Shown piece after piece: positions 1 through 7,666 of a stretch of DNA of 37,495 nucleotides. This stretch comes from Verrucomicrobiota bacterium (lineage in GTDB: Bacteria > Verrucomicrobiota > Verrucomicrobiia > Limisphaerales > UBA9464). Below the pieces are notes generated by a model. That model had not been told where the DNA came from. It was given only the letters and a program-made list of their open reading frames with translations, and ran no database searches. The DNA lies in contig JARXAF010000162.1 of NCBI GenBank assembly GCA_029865985.1, positions 1-37,495 of the forward strand. The letters run 5' to 3'. Both the position numbers and the translations under genes were made by a program. Within the stretch, counting starts at the first letter, position 1; the number at the start of each line of letters is the position of its first letter.

Positions 1-2015
1 TCAGCGGCCCAGTTGGTGACCAATGAAGTCGGGCAAACGATCAGCGTGGGGGGAAGGGGTTGGGCTCCCGCCGCCGCATTGAGCGAGGCGCAATGGGCCA
101 GCACCTGAAGGGTTTTACCCAGACCCATTTCATCAGCCAAAATGCCGCCGAAGCCGTGGTCACGCAGGAACCGAATCCAAGCCACACCGTGTTTCTGGTA
201 GGGGCGCAAGACCGACTCGAGCGCCCCGAGCGGTGGACAAGTCTGAGTTGCCGTTCCGGTTTGCTGGGCGACGCGTTCTCGCCAAGCTGCGGGTGCTTGG
301 ACCGCGTGCCCTTGTTCCCGCAGCGATGCGTCGAGGAACCCGGCTTGGGCGGATCCCATCCGGTAGCGTCCGTCTCGTTGGTCGGGCGAGCAGTCGAGCA
401 GCACTTCCTGCAACTCTTCCACCGCGCCGGTGTCGATCAGGACCGTCTTCCCGGAGCGGGATTTGCCCTGCCCCCCGCCGAGCACCAATCGCTGGATGTC
501 GGCGGCACTGAAGCGCTCGCCGTCTTCGGCCACGTAAGAGACCTCAAGGTCGAACCAACGCTCCCCCGAGGGCGTGATTTGGAACCGGGGTTCCACGCGC
601 ACCAAGTTCTTGCGGGTGCTGGTCTCGAGGCGCTCCTCCAGCGACACCTCCCACTCGCGTTCCAGTCGTGGGTGAAGGCGCGAAAAGTAGGCCAGCACGC
701 GCTCCTGACCGTTGAGCTGCCAGCGCCCTTGGGAATCGGGGCCCGAGAAGCCGGCCTGCCGGAGGCGCATGAAGGCCGTGTGCTCGGCGGACAGGTCGCG
801 GGCCGTGTAGCGCCTGACGTTGGCCGGGTCGGGCATCCACGCGGCCTCGTCGCGCGCGGTGACGCCCACGGTCATGATGCGGGCGCCGTAGCGGCATTGC
901 AGCAGGGCCGTCAACATGGCCAGGCCACCGGTCAACTGGAGCAGGAACTTCGGTGGGGCCGGTTCGAGCACAAAGTCTTCCAGGCGGATATTGGTTTCGA
1001 GGCCCGAACTGCCCGAGAGCTTCGGCCAGTCTTGCGAGAGAAAGCGGGGGACATCGGAGCGAGGCACCCGCTGGGGCGATTGCAACACACCGCGAAGCGC
1101 TGGCGACAAGCCGAGCGGTTGGAGGGTGGTTCCGCTCAGAATCCAGGTTTCGTCGGGGCTGTTCAACAAGGTGGATCCCTTGGGAGCACTCTTCAGGCTC
1201 AGGCTGATTTCGCCATTGGCTTCAAGTTGTGCGCGCAGGGGCAGAGGTGCGGCCTCGCGGGAAACCGTCAGCGGCGTCTTACGCCCCAAGTTGAGTTGCG
1301 TATGGTCGGCCATGGCGTGCAGCAGCGGCACGAGTGCGGCCGAACCCAGCTGAATCATGCCAGGAGAATCCCCTCCAGCGGCCAGCTCCGCGGCGTCGAG
1401 GAGGCGCGCGTCGGCTTCGGACAAGCGGAAGGGCCCGGACTGGATCAGCGCATTCAATGGGGCCCGGCTGTTGGCGGTGATGCCCTCGAACATCACCATC
1501 ACGCGGTCCCGGGTCATCGCGTCGGCGAGGTTGGGTGGGAAGATGACTTGGATCTCCAGCGGCTTGCCGGTCTCGGATCGTCGCAGTCGGACGGGGTCTT
1601 TGCTGGAAAGCGGAGGCTTGGATCCGGTGCCGGGCGATCGACCAGCGTTGGACGGGCTTCCTGAAGCGGCCGCCGGCGAGCCCACCCTCGGTCCCGTCGG
1701 AGCCGATTTTGATCCGGTGGGTTCAGGTGTGGCTGGTTTCAGGTGGTGCAGGCCAACAGCCACCGAATGGGCGCACAACGTTCCCCATTCCCGGGATTGT
1801 CGGCATGGGCAGATGTTTTCGATGTCCAGCTCATGCTGGATGACCAGTCCGGCTCGAAGCGAGTTGGCATCGGACATGACCACGCCTTTCAGCAGCGGCG
1901 GGGTCCAATTCGAGGACAGCACCTTGCCTGAGGCGAGCAGCGCCCGGGCGTGTTTCATCACTTCCCAGCCGGCGGCCTTGGCGAAGAAGGCTTCAGTCAG
2001 TTGCAAGGTGGACAC
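1..2015 (-). CDS. SNF2-family helicase with N-terminal SWIM zinc finger (3' end cut by window edge)
   Basis: Reading the minus strand gives one open frame of about 670 codons that leaves the window at base 1, so the C-terminal helicase half is missing. Near the N-terminus (about 1746-1820) is a CxC...CxH cluster (ICPC then LCAH), the signature of a SWIM zinc finger, which is thought to bind DNA or protein. Close to the window edge (about 60-210) come the SNF2 landmarks: [11 protein letters not shown], the Walker A region DEMGLGKT, and motif Ia [11 protein letters not shown]. The 1000-odd bases between encode an uncharacterised linker like that of other bacterial SWIM-SNF2 proteins. The family couples ATP hydrolysis to translocation on double-stranded DNA; the bacterial role is poorly known. 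The likely start is GTG at 2015, 25 bases after the HAD gene stop, so the two probably share an mRNA. No convincing ribosome site was seen, so the start is uncertain. Confidence 0.85.
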   Translation of the reverse strand, partial: MSTLQLTEAFFAKAAGWEVMKHARALLASGKVLSSNWTPPLLKGVVMSDANSLRAGLVIQHELDIENICPCRQSREWGTLCAHSVAVGLHHLKPATPEPTGSKSAPTGPRVGSPAAASGSPSNAGRSPGTGSKPPLSSKDPVRLRRSETGKPLEIQVIFPPNLADAMTRDRVMVMFEGITANSRAPLNALIQSGPFRLSEADARLLDAAELAAGGDSPGMIQLGSAALVPLLHAMADHTQLNLGRKTPLTVSREAAPLPLRAQLEANGEISLSLKSAPKGSTLLNSPDETWILSGTTLQPLGLSPALRGVLQSPQRVPRSDVPRFLSQDWPKLSGSSGLETNIRLEDFVLEPAPPKFLLQLTGGLAMLTALLQCRYGARIMTVGVTARDEAAWMPDPANVRRYTARDLSAEHTAFMRLRQAGFSGPDSQGRWQLNGQERVLAYFSRLHPRLEREWEVSLEERLETSTRKNLVRVEPRFQITPSGERWFDLEVSYVAEDGERFSAADIQRLVLGGGQGKSRSGKTVLIDTGAVEELQEVLLDCSPDQRDGRYRMGSAQAGFLDASLREQGHAVQAPAAWRERVAQQTGTATQTCPPLGALESVLRPYQKHGVAWIRFLRDHGFGGILADEMGLGKTLQVLAHCASLNAAAGAQPLPPTLIVCPTSLVTNWAA

Positions 2016-2040
2016 GGGACTGGAGGAAAACGAACCCGGT

Positions 2041-2817
2041 TCAAAGGCCGAGGCGGATCAGGCCTTCCAGGGTTCCGTTGCCCGCGGTCTTGCTCGCAAT
2101 CCATCCGCCCTCTGCCCGCACCTGTAGTTGCACGGCGGCCAGTGCATTGGAGGGCGAGATCAAATGGTGGGCGTGTTCGCGGCGCAGCATGGACAAGTCG
2201 TTGAGATGGTCGCCGGCGGCCACCCGTGCTTCGGGCCCGATGCCCAGGATGCGGCCCAACTCCGACAGGGCGGTGCCCTTGCTGTAGCCCCGGTGGCTCA
2301 GGCGCACGTAGATGTCATTGCGTACCGCGACCAGGTTGGGATGCCGTTCGCAAAAGGTGTCCAACTCGGCGTGGATCTCGTCCATTTGCAAGTTGGATTG
2401 GGCAATGGCACACAGCGGCGAGAAGGCGTCACTGTAGAAGGTGGCTTCATGGCGTGACGAAAGGGATTGGATTTGCTGTTCCGTTTCTGTCTCCACCGAC
2501 TGGAACAGTTGCTTGTGGTCTTGGGTGCAGCGGCTGTTCCACGGTTCTACCGGCACAAAGCGGTCGTGCTTCCGCTCAAAAATTTCGCGCTCAACGAGGA
2601 TCAGGTAATCGGGCTGCACCGAGGCCCGGGCGCGGCCCAGGGTTTCCATCAGGCTTGCCATGTCGCGCCCGGTGTTAATGACCCAGTGACCACCGCGGGC
2701 TTGGAAAGCGGCGATGCGCTCCTGAAGTGCATAGGGGATTTTCGGATCACCGAAGTCGTCGTGGATGGTGCCGTCGAAGTCGGTCGACAGCAGTCGGAGG
2801 GAGGCACCTTGGCTCAT
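2041..2817 (-). CDS. HAD-superfamily hydrolase (Cof/IIB-like phosphatase)
   Basis: A 258-residue protein with all four HAD motifs. Motif I is DFDGT (nucleophile D13, acid/base D15), motif II is NTGRD (residues 48-52), a lysine lies in HRGYSKGT, and motif IV is [12 protein letters not shown]. The large insert between motifs II and III is the C2 cap expected of Cof-type/IIB members, which dephosphorylate sugar phosphates or related small metabolites in the cytoplasm. The substrate cannot be read from sequence. ATG at 2817 was chosen because it puts the catalytic Asp 13 residues from the N-terminus, as usual; an in-frame TTG at 2856 would add 13 unremarkable residues. The gene lies 25 bases upstream of the SNF2 gene, and its 5' side faces the divergent TPR gene across about 100 bases. 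Confidence 0.85.
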   Translation of the reverse strand: MSQGASLRLLSTDFDGTIHDDFGDPKIPYALQERIAAFQARGGHWVINTGRDMASLMETLGRARASVQPDYLILVEREIFERKHDRFVPVEPWNSRCTQDHKQLFQSVETETEQQIQSLSSRHEATFYSDAFSPLCAIAQSNLQMDEIHAELDTFCERHPNLVAVRNDIYVRLSHRGYSKGTALSELGRILGIGPEARVAAGDHLNDLSMLRREHAHHLISPSNALAAVQLQVRAEGGWIASKTAGNGTLEGLIRLGL

Positions 2818-2916
2818 GCGCGGGCGAAGACTGGGGTGGCTGGTCTCGTCGGGCAAGGTCGGGTCCGCAGTTGTGGTGAACGCCTTGGGAGGTTACCAGT
2901 GAGGGCGTACGACTCT

Positions 2917-3381
2917 ATGTCCAGCCACCAAGATCAGTTTGATGATGCCATGTTCGACTACTCGACCGGCGAGTACGCGGTCGCCATTTCGAAATTCCAG
3001 GCAATCTTGGCGGAGGATTCCGACCACTTCGATGCACGTCTGGGCTTGGCCATGTGCCATTACCGGTTGGGCGACTACGCCACGGCCATCTCCGAGGGAC
3101 ATCGCGCCGAGAAGCTCAAGCCCAACGAGCAATTGGTGCACACCAACCTTTCGCTCTTCTACATGAAGTCGGGCGACAAGCAGACCGCCGAGAAGCACGG
3201 CCTTCAGGCCCGCATCGCGTCGTGGAAGGGCAACATGGCCGCCCCGGGAACGAAGCCTGCCGAGGAAGAAGACTCCGAACTCCGCATGGCACAACCCAAA
3301 GCCCAGGCCTTCAAAATGCCCGAGAAATTCCCCGACATGCCCTGGAAGAAAAACACCCGCCCGGGCGGTGGGCAGCATTGA
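2917..3381 (+). CDS. small TPR protein
   Basis: A 154-residue soluble protein carrying about three tetratricopeptide repeats (roughly residues 8-105), with the usual small/aromatic pattern (for example YSTGEYAVAISKF and YRLGDYATAISEG). A short charged and proline-rich tail ends in GGGQH. TPRs form helical hairpins for protein-protein contacts; no enzymatic domain is present, so the partner is unknown. There are two plausible starts. ATG at 2917 begins directly before the first repeat. GTG at 2899 is in frame and has a textbook GGGAGG at 2887-2892 with a 6-base spacer. I report the ATG, but the ribosome site argues that six extra residues may be present. The gene is divergent from the HAD/SNF2 pair and followed by 164 bases without a gene. 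Confidence 0.8.
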   Translation: MSSHQDQFDDAMFDYSTGEYAVAISKFQAILAEDSDHFDARLGLAMCHYRLGDYATAISEGHRAEKLKPNEQLVHTNLSLFYMKSGDKQTAEKHGLQARIASWKGNMAAPGTKPAEEEDSELRMAQPKAQAFKMPEKFPDMPWKKNTRPGGGQH

Positions 3382-3545
3382 GGGGGTGGCCTGGGGCGTT
3401 CCTCCACGAGCTGCGCGGGAGAAAACGATTCATCGCGATTCCCATGCGACGTTTCTGTTCCTCGCCAGCCTCCCGCGGCGTCGTGACGGGATCCACGTGG
3501 AGTCTTGGCGGGGGCGGGGCGGCGGGGCAGAGTGGTTGAAATCTC

Positions 3546-4838
3546 ATGCGCATCACCCGACTTGAAGTTCGCGATATTCGCTTTCCAACGTCCAAAGGCT
3601 TGGACGGATCGGATGCGATGAATCCGGATCCGGATTATTCCTCGGCCTATGTGATCTTGCACACGGACACCGAGTGGAAGGGCTACGGGTCCACCTTCAC
3701 CATCGGCCGCGGTAATGACGTGGTGTGCGCCGCGGTCATGGCCCATGAACATCTCGTGGTGGGGCTCACGCTCGAAGAGTTCTGCGCGGCGCCCGGTGCG
3801 GTTTGGCGGCGTTTGACTGGCGATTCGCAATTGCGCTGGATCGGGCCCGACAAGGGGGTGATTCACCTGGCGCTGGCGGCGATCGTCAACGCCCTTTGGG
3901 ATTTGTACGCCCGTCATGCTGGCAAGCCGGTCTGGAAACTGGTGAGCGAGTTCACGCCCGAAGAGTTCGTGGCCTGTGTGGATTTTCGGTACCTCACCGA
4001 CGCCCTGACGCCGACTGAGGCGTTGGACTTGCTGCGCCGTGCCGAACCGGGCAAGGCCGAGCGCATCGCCCGTCTGGAGCGCGAGGGCTACCCGGCCTAC
4101 ACCACCAGCGCCGGATGGCTGGGCTACCCCGACGACAAGATCCGTCGCCTGTGCCGCGAGGCCGTGGCCGAGGGGTGGAACCACATCAAGGTGAAGGTGG
4201 GTCGCGATTTGCAGGACGACATCCGCCGCCTGGGCATCATCCGCGAGGAGATCGGCTGGGATCGCAAGCTGATGGTGGATGCCAATCAGGTCTGGGACGT
4301 GCCGCAGGCCATCGAATGGATGCAGTCCTTGGCGCCGTTCAAGCCCTGGTGGATCGAGGAACCGACCTCGCCCGACGACGTGCTCGGCCATGCCGCCATC
4401 GCGCGGGCCATGGAGCCGCTGGGCATCGGTGTGGCCACGGGTGAGCACGGGATGAACCGGATCCTCTTCAAGCAGTTGCTGCAGGCCCGGGCCATCTCGT
4501 TCTGCCAAATCGATTCCTGCCGTTTGGGTGGCGTGAACGAGAACCTCGCGGTGCTGCTCCTGGCGGCGAAGTTCGGTGTGCCGGTGTGCCCGCATGCCGG
4601 GGGCGTCGGGTTGTGCGAGTTCGTTCAGCACATGAGCATGATCGACTTCACCTCGGTCAGCAGCAGCTGGGATGGACGGGTGTGCGAGTTCGTGGACCAC
4701 TTGCACGAGCATTTCACCGATCCCTGCCGCATCCGCGCCGGCCGCTATCTCGCGCCTGAAAAACCGGGCTACAGCACCGAGATGCACGCCGCGACCCTCG
4801 CCCGCTACGAGTACCCCGCCGGCTCCGAATGGCGGTGA
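3546..4838 (+). CDS. fucD: L-fuconate dehydratase (enolase superfamily)
   Basis: A 430-residue member of the mandelate racemase branch of the enolase superfamily, close in length and residue spacing to characterised L-fuconate dehydratases. Visible catalytic parts are the KxK pair K215/K217 (IKVKVG), Mg2+ ligands D245 (MVDAN), E271 (WIEEP) and E300 (ATGEH), and the His-Asp dyad H350 (CPHAGG) with D323 (QIDSC). These sit within about three residues of the positions known for the Xanthomonas enzyme. The family removes water from L-fuconate to give 2-keto-3-deoxy-L-fuconate in the non-phosphorylated fucose pathway. No other fucose gene is in the window, so pathway membership rests on the family alone. 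ATG at 3546 starts [17 protein letters not shown], matching the usual N-terminus. No Shine-Dalgarno sequence is apparent. Confidence 0.9.
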   Translation: MRITRLEVRDIRFPTSKGLDGSDAMNPDPDYSSAYVILHTDTEWKGYGSTFTIGRGNDVVCAAVMAHEHLVVGLTLEEFCAAPGAVWRRLTGDSQLRWIGPDKGVIHLALAAIVNALWDLYARHAGKPVWKLVSEFTPEEFVACVDFRYLTDALTPTEALDLLRRAEPGKAERIARLEREGYPAYTTSAGWLGYPDDKIRRLCREAVAEGWNHIKVKVGRDLQDDIRRLGIIREEIGWDRKLMVDANQVWDVPQAIEWMQSLAPFKPWWIEEPTSPDDVLGHAAIARAMEPLGIGVATGEHGMNRILFKQLLQARAISFCQIDSCRLGGVNENLAVLLLAAKFGVPVCPHAGGVGLCEFVQHMSMIDFTSVSSSWDGRVCEFVDHLHEHFTDPCRIRAGRYLAPEKPGYSTEMHAATLARYEYPAGSEWR

Positions 4839-4880
4839 TGGTGGGGCGGGGAGGGGCTATTCAAGCCGCGGGTTTTAGGT

Positions 4881-4908
4881 CTGACCAAAATACGATCAAT
4901 CGTAAAAT
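4881..4908 (+). promoter_or_regulatory. candidate sigma70 promoter of the DUF4143 ATPase gene
   Basis: CTGACC (4881-4886) and TAAAAT (4903-4908) are 16 bases apart and match the -35 and -10 consensus at 4 of 6 and 5 of 6 positions. Transcription would begin near 4915, between the two palindromes. The spacer and -10 box lie inside the first palindrome, so a bound protein would block RNA polymerase. Sequence inspection only. Confidence 0.45.
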
Positions 4909-4942
4909 GGTGTTTACCAAAATACGATTCATCGTAAATTGG
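4884..4942 (+). repeat. two 27-bp palindromic operator-like repeats
   Basis: Two near-identical 27-base units lie at 4884-4910 and 4916-4942, starting exactly 32 bases apart, about three helical turns. Each has the dyad form CCA-N3-TACGAT-N2-ATCGTA-N3-TGG. They differ only at the two central bases and near the right edge. The stretch is strikingly A+T-rich for this genome. The first unit covers a candidate -10 box and the second reaches the start of the DUF4143 ATPase gene. This is the architecture expected of a repressor operator pair. The binding protein is unknown; autoregulation is an inference. Confidence 0.8.
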
Positions 4943-4947
4943 TTCCA

Positions 4948-6156
4948 GTGAACGATCGTCGCCGAATCTATGATTCCATCCTGGAGACCCATCTGGAGAC
5001 CCATCGGCAGATGGCCTTCGTCAGCGGTCCCCGGCAGGTGGGCAAGACCACGGTTTGCCGTCATGGAGCGGAGTCCTATCTCAACTGGGACGCGGCCGAC
5101 GACCGGCGTCTGATTCAGAAGGGAGCGACGGCCGTGGCCGCAGCCATCGGAGCCGACAAAGCTCGCGCCGGTCGCCCTAAGGTAGTCTTCGATGAGATCC
5201 ACAAAGACCGCCGCTGGAAGGCCTTCCTCAAGGGTTTTTTCGATGTTCATGCCGATCGGAAGAAACTCGGCGTGGTGGTCACCGGCAGCGCCCGGCTCAA
5301 TGTCTATCGCCGGGGAGGGGACAGTCTCATGGGGCGATACTTCCTCTACCGAATGCATCCCTTCAGCGTGGCCGAATGCCTGCGCACCGACACGCCCGCC
5401 GAGGTGCTTTCGCCGCCTGTGAGGATCAGCGATGACGACTGGAACGCCCTGCTGCGTCATGGCGGGTTCCCGGAACCTTTTCTGACGCGGTCGCCGGCCT
5501 TCACCCGCAAATGGGCGCGACTTCGACTCGATCAGCTCACTGGTGAGGATCTTCGCGACCTCGGCGCCTTCCGCGATCTGGCTGGTTTGGATCAGTTGGC
5601 ACGCATCCTCTCGGAGCGATCCTCTGTTCAACTCAACTTTTCCGAGTTGGCTCGCGAGCTTCAGGTTACCGCCGAGACCTCGAACCGGTGGATCGCCGCT
5701 CTGGAACAATTGCATCTGGGGTTCACGCTGAGGCCCTGGTCCAAGGACATCGCCAACTCTCTACGAAAGGAACCCCGGTGGTTTCTGCGCGATTGGTCGG
5801 GCGTTGAAGATGTAGGTCGCCGCGCTGAGACCTTCGTGGGCTGCCACCTGCTCAAAGCGGTCGAGGCGTGGACTGACCTCGGGTTGGGCACGTTCGAGTT
5901 GGCTTATCTTCGCACCAAACAGGGGCAGGAGGTTGACTTCGTGGTTGTGCGCGACCGGAAGCCTTGGTGCCTTGTTGAGGTCAAGAATTCCGCGGCTGAA
6001 CTCTCGCCCTCCCTAGCCTTCTTCCAGCAACGGACCGGGGCTCCCTATGCCTTCCAAGTGGAATTGGACGCGCCGTATGTGCCCGTCGATTGCTTCAAAC
6101 ACCATGGGCTTCCGTTGCGCGTGCCGGCCCGCACCTTTCTCAGTCAGTGGGTTTGA
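4948..6156 (+). CDS. AAA ATPase with C-terminal DUF4143 (nuclease-like fold)
   Basis: A 402-residue protein of the large AAA_14/DUF4143 family. Walker A is SGPRQVGKTT near residue 30, Walker B is VVFDEIHK, and VVTGSARL fits sensor 1. The C-terminal third has VDFVVV followed by CLVEVKNS, the D...ExK pattern of a PD-(D/E)XK-like fold typical of DUF4143. Such genes are widespread and mobile-looking in bacteria and archaea; their function is not established. GTG at 4948 is preferred because it gives the family-like N-terminus VNDRRRIYDSIL; the frame also opens at TTG 4939, inside the second palindrome. The second palindrome ends 5 bases before the GTG and there is no Shine-Dalgarno sequence, so translation may be leader-poor. 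The sequence encoding LETHLETH (4981-5004) is a perfect 12-base tandem duplication. The gene is solitary. Confidence 0.85.
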   Translation: MNDRRRIYDSILETHLETHRQMAFVSGPRQVGKTTVCRHGAESYLNWDAADDRRLIQKGATAVAAAIGADKARAGRPKVVFDEIHKDRRWKAFLKGFFDVHADRKKLGVVVTGSARLNVYRRGGDSLMGRYFLYRMHPFSVAECLRTDTPAEVLSPPVRISDDDWNALLRHGGFPEPFLTRSPAFTRKWARLRLDQLTGEDLRDLGAFRDLAGLDQLARILSERSSVQLNFSELARELQVTAETSNRWIAALEQLHLGFTLRPWSKDIANSLRKEPRWFLRDWSGVEDVGRRAETFVGCHLLKAVEAWTDLGLGTFELAYLRTKQGQEVDFVVVRDRKPWCLVEVKNSAAELSPSLAFFQQRTGAPYAFQVELDAPYVPVDCFKHHGLPLRVPARTFLSQWV

Positions 6157-6320
6157 ATTGAAGACTCGGAGAGGTCCTTTGGTAGTTGGGGTGGCGTTCG
6201 AGAGAGTAGTTAGAAATCTGGGAACAAGCGCGAACAGACTGCGGGAACAGGCGGTCTTGCACCCGGCCGCGGGCATTCCCTAGTGTCTGCGTCTTTCCGG
6301 GCTTGGCCCGGCTTATCACC

Positions 6321-7559
6321 ATGGCTTCGCTCAACGACAATTATTTCAAGCTCAAGGCGGGTTATCTGTTTCCGGAAATCGGACGGCGGGTGAAGGCGTT
6401 CAATGACGCCAACCCGGCGGCGGCCGCCCGATTGATCCGGTGCGGCATCGGCGACGTGACCGAGCCGTTGCCTGCGGCCGTGGTCGCAGCGCTGCACAAG
6501 GCCGTCGACGAGATGGCTGTGCGGAGCACCTTCAAGGGCTACGGCCCCGAGCAGGGCTACGAGTGGTTGCGGGCGGCCATCGCTCAGAATGATTTCCGGG
6601 CCCGCGGCATCGATGTGGCCGACGATGAGATCTTCGTGAGCGACGGTTCCAAATGCGATTGCGGGGCGATCCTCGACATCATGGGATCCTCCAACCGCAT
6701 GGCCATCACCGATCCGGTTTACCCCGTGTACGTGGACACCAACGTCATGGTTGGCCACACGGGCGAGGCCGATGCCTCGGGCGCCTACGCGGGCATCACC
6801 TACTTGCCGTGTACGGCCCAGAACGGGTTCATCCCGGAGCCGCCGAAGGAGCGCGTGGACGTCATCTACCTGTGCTCGCCGAACAACCCCACCGGGGCCA
6901 CAGCCTCGCGGGCACAGCTCGAGGCTTGGGTGAAGTACGCGCTGGCCAATCGCTCGATCATCCTCTTCGACGCGGCCTATGAGGCCTACATCAGCGATCC
7001 GACGATCCCGCATTCCATCTACGAGATCCCGGGAGCGCGCGAGTGCGCCATCGAGTTCCGCAGCTTCTCCAAGAACGGCGGATTCACCGGCGTTCGGTGC
7101 GCCTTCACGGTGGTGCCCAAGACGCTGTTGGCCTCGACGGCCTCGGGGGAGTTCAAGCCCTTGCACCCGTTGTGGTCTCGGCGCATGACCACCAAGTTCA
7201 ACGGTGTGTCGTACCTCGTGCAGCGTGCAGCCGAAGCCCTGTATTCGCCGGAAGGCAAGGCCCAGGTGGCTGCCCTGGTCGAACATTACATGGGCAACGC
7301 CAAGATCCTCGTGGCGGGCGCTCAGGCGGCGGGTCATCGCGTGTTTGGTGGCGTCAATGCCCCGTACATCTGGGTGGATGCGCCGAAGGGCCACACCAGT
7401 TGGCAGGCCTTCGATCGCATTCTCAACGAGGCCAATGTGGTGATCACTCCGGGAAGCGGTTTCGGCAGCAATGGCGAGGGCTGGTTCCGCGTCAGCGCGT
7501 TCAATAGTCGAGCCAATGCCGAAGAGGTTTCCCGCCGTTTGCAGGCGTTGAGCTGGTAA
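6321..7559 (+). CDS. dapL: LL-diaminopimelate aminotransferase
   Basis: A 412-residue fold-type I PLP aminotransferase with the DapL signature. It opens [20 protein letters not shown], continues with [10 protein letters not shown] and [10 protein letters not shown], and has [15 protein letters not shown] (D217/Y220) and the PLP lysine K251 in [14 protein letters not shown]. The enzyme converts tetrahydrodipicolinate directly to LL-2,6-diaminopimelate using glutamate, replacing the succinylase/acetylase steps (DapD/E or their equivalents) of the lysine and peptidoglycan pathway. It was first described in plants and Chlamydiae and is known in Verrucomicrobia. The product is the substrate of DapF, encoded about 24 kb away in this window. 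ATG at 6321 was preferred over an upstream in-frame TTG at 6303 because it matches the family N-terminus. The gene appears to be transcribed alone, with 164 bases before it and 105 after. Confidence 0.95.
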   Translation: MASLNDNYFKLKAGYLFPEIGRRVKAFNDANPAAAARLIRCGIGDVTEPLPAAVVAALHKAVDEMAVRSTFKGYGPEQGYEWLRAAIAQNDFRARGIDVADDEIFVSDGSKCDCGAILDIMGSSNRMAITDPVYPVYVDTNVMVGHTGEADASGAYAGITYLPCTAQNGFIPEPPKERVDVIYLCSPNNPTGATASRAQLEAWVKYALANRSIILFDAAYEAYISDPTIPHSIYEIPGARECAIEFRSFSKNGGFTGVRCAFTVVPKTLLASTASGEFKPLHPLWSRRMTTKFNGVSYLVQRAAEALYSPEGKAQVAALVEHYMGNAKILVAGAQAAGHRVFGGVNAPYIWVDAPKGHTSWQAFDRILNEANVVITPGSGFGSNGEGWFRVSAFNSRANAEEVSRRLQALSW

Positions 7560-7642
7560 CGTGGGCCCGTGCGGAGCGCCCTCAGGCATCCGCTCGCCTC
7601 AGTCTGTGGGAGACGCAAAGTTGGGCGTTGGAGGTTGGGGAA

Positions 7643-7666
7643 ATGTGGCATAATTTAACGCCACAT
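7643..7666 (+). promoter_or_regulatory. inverted repeat over the start codon of the PDZ protein gene
   Basis: Seven-base arms ATGTGGC (7643-7649) and GCCACAT (7660-7666) flank a 10-base A+T-rich loop. The right arm includes the first two bases of the ATG at 7665, and the CATAAT sequence (7649-7654) inside looks like a -10 box. It could be an operator or an mRNA hairpin that hides the start codon. There is no good -35 box; TTGGAG at 7628 is only 15 bases away. Confidence 0.45.

Noticed and set aside
60-1664. A 534-codon open frame on the plus strand
   Set aside because: It lies opposite the SNF2 gene, whose minus-strand frame carries recognisable helicase and SWIM motifs; the plus-strand product has no motif and is a by-product of high G+C.
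4884-4942. Possible start of a CRISPR array
   Set aside because: There are only two units, each is itself palindromic, and the gap between them is 5 bases, too short for a spacer; an operator pair fits better.
5880-6156. The DUF4143 gene as part of an insertion sequence or toxin-antitoxin pair
   Set aside because: No terminal inverted repeats, target duplication, transposase or small partner gene is visible around it.
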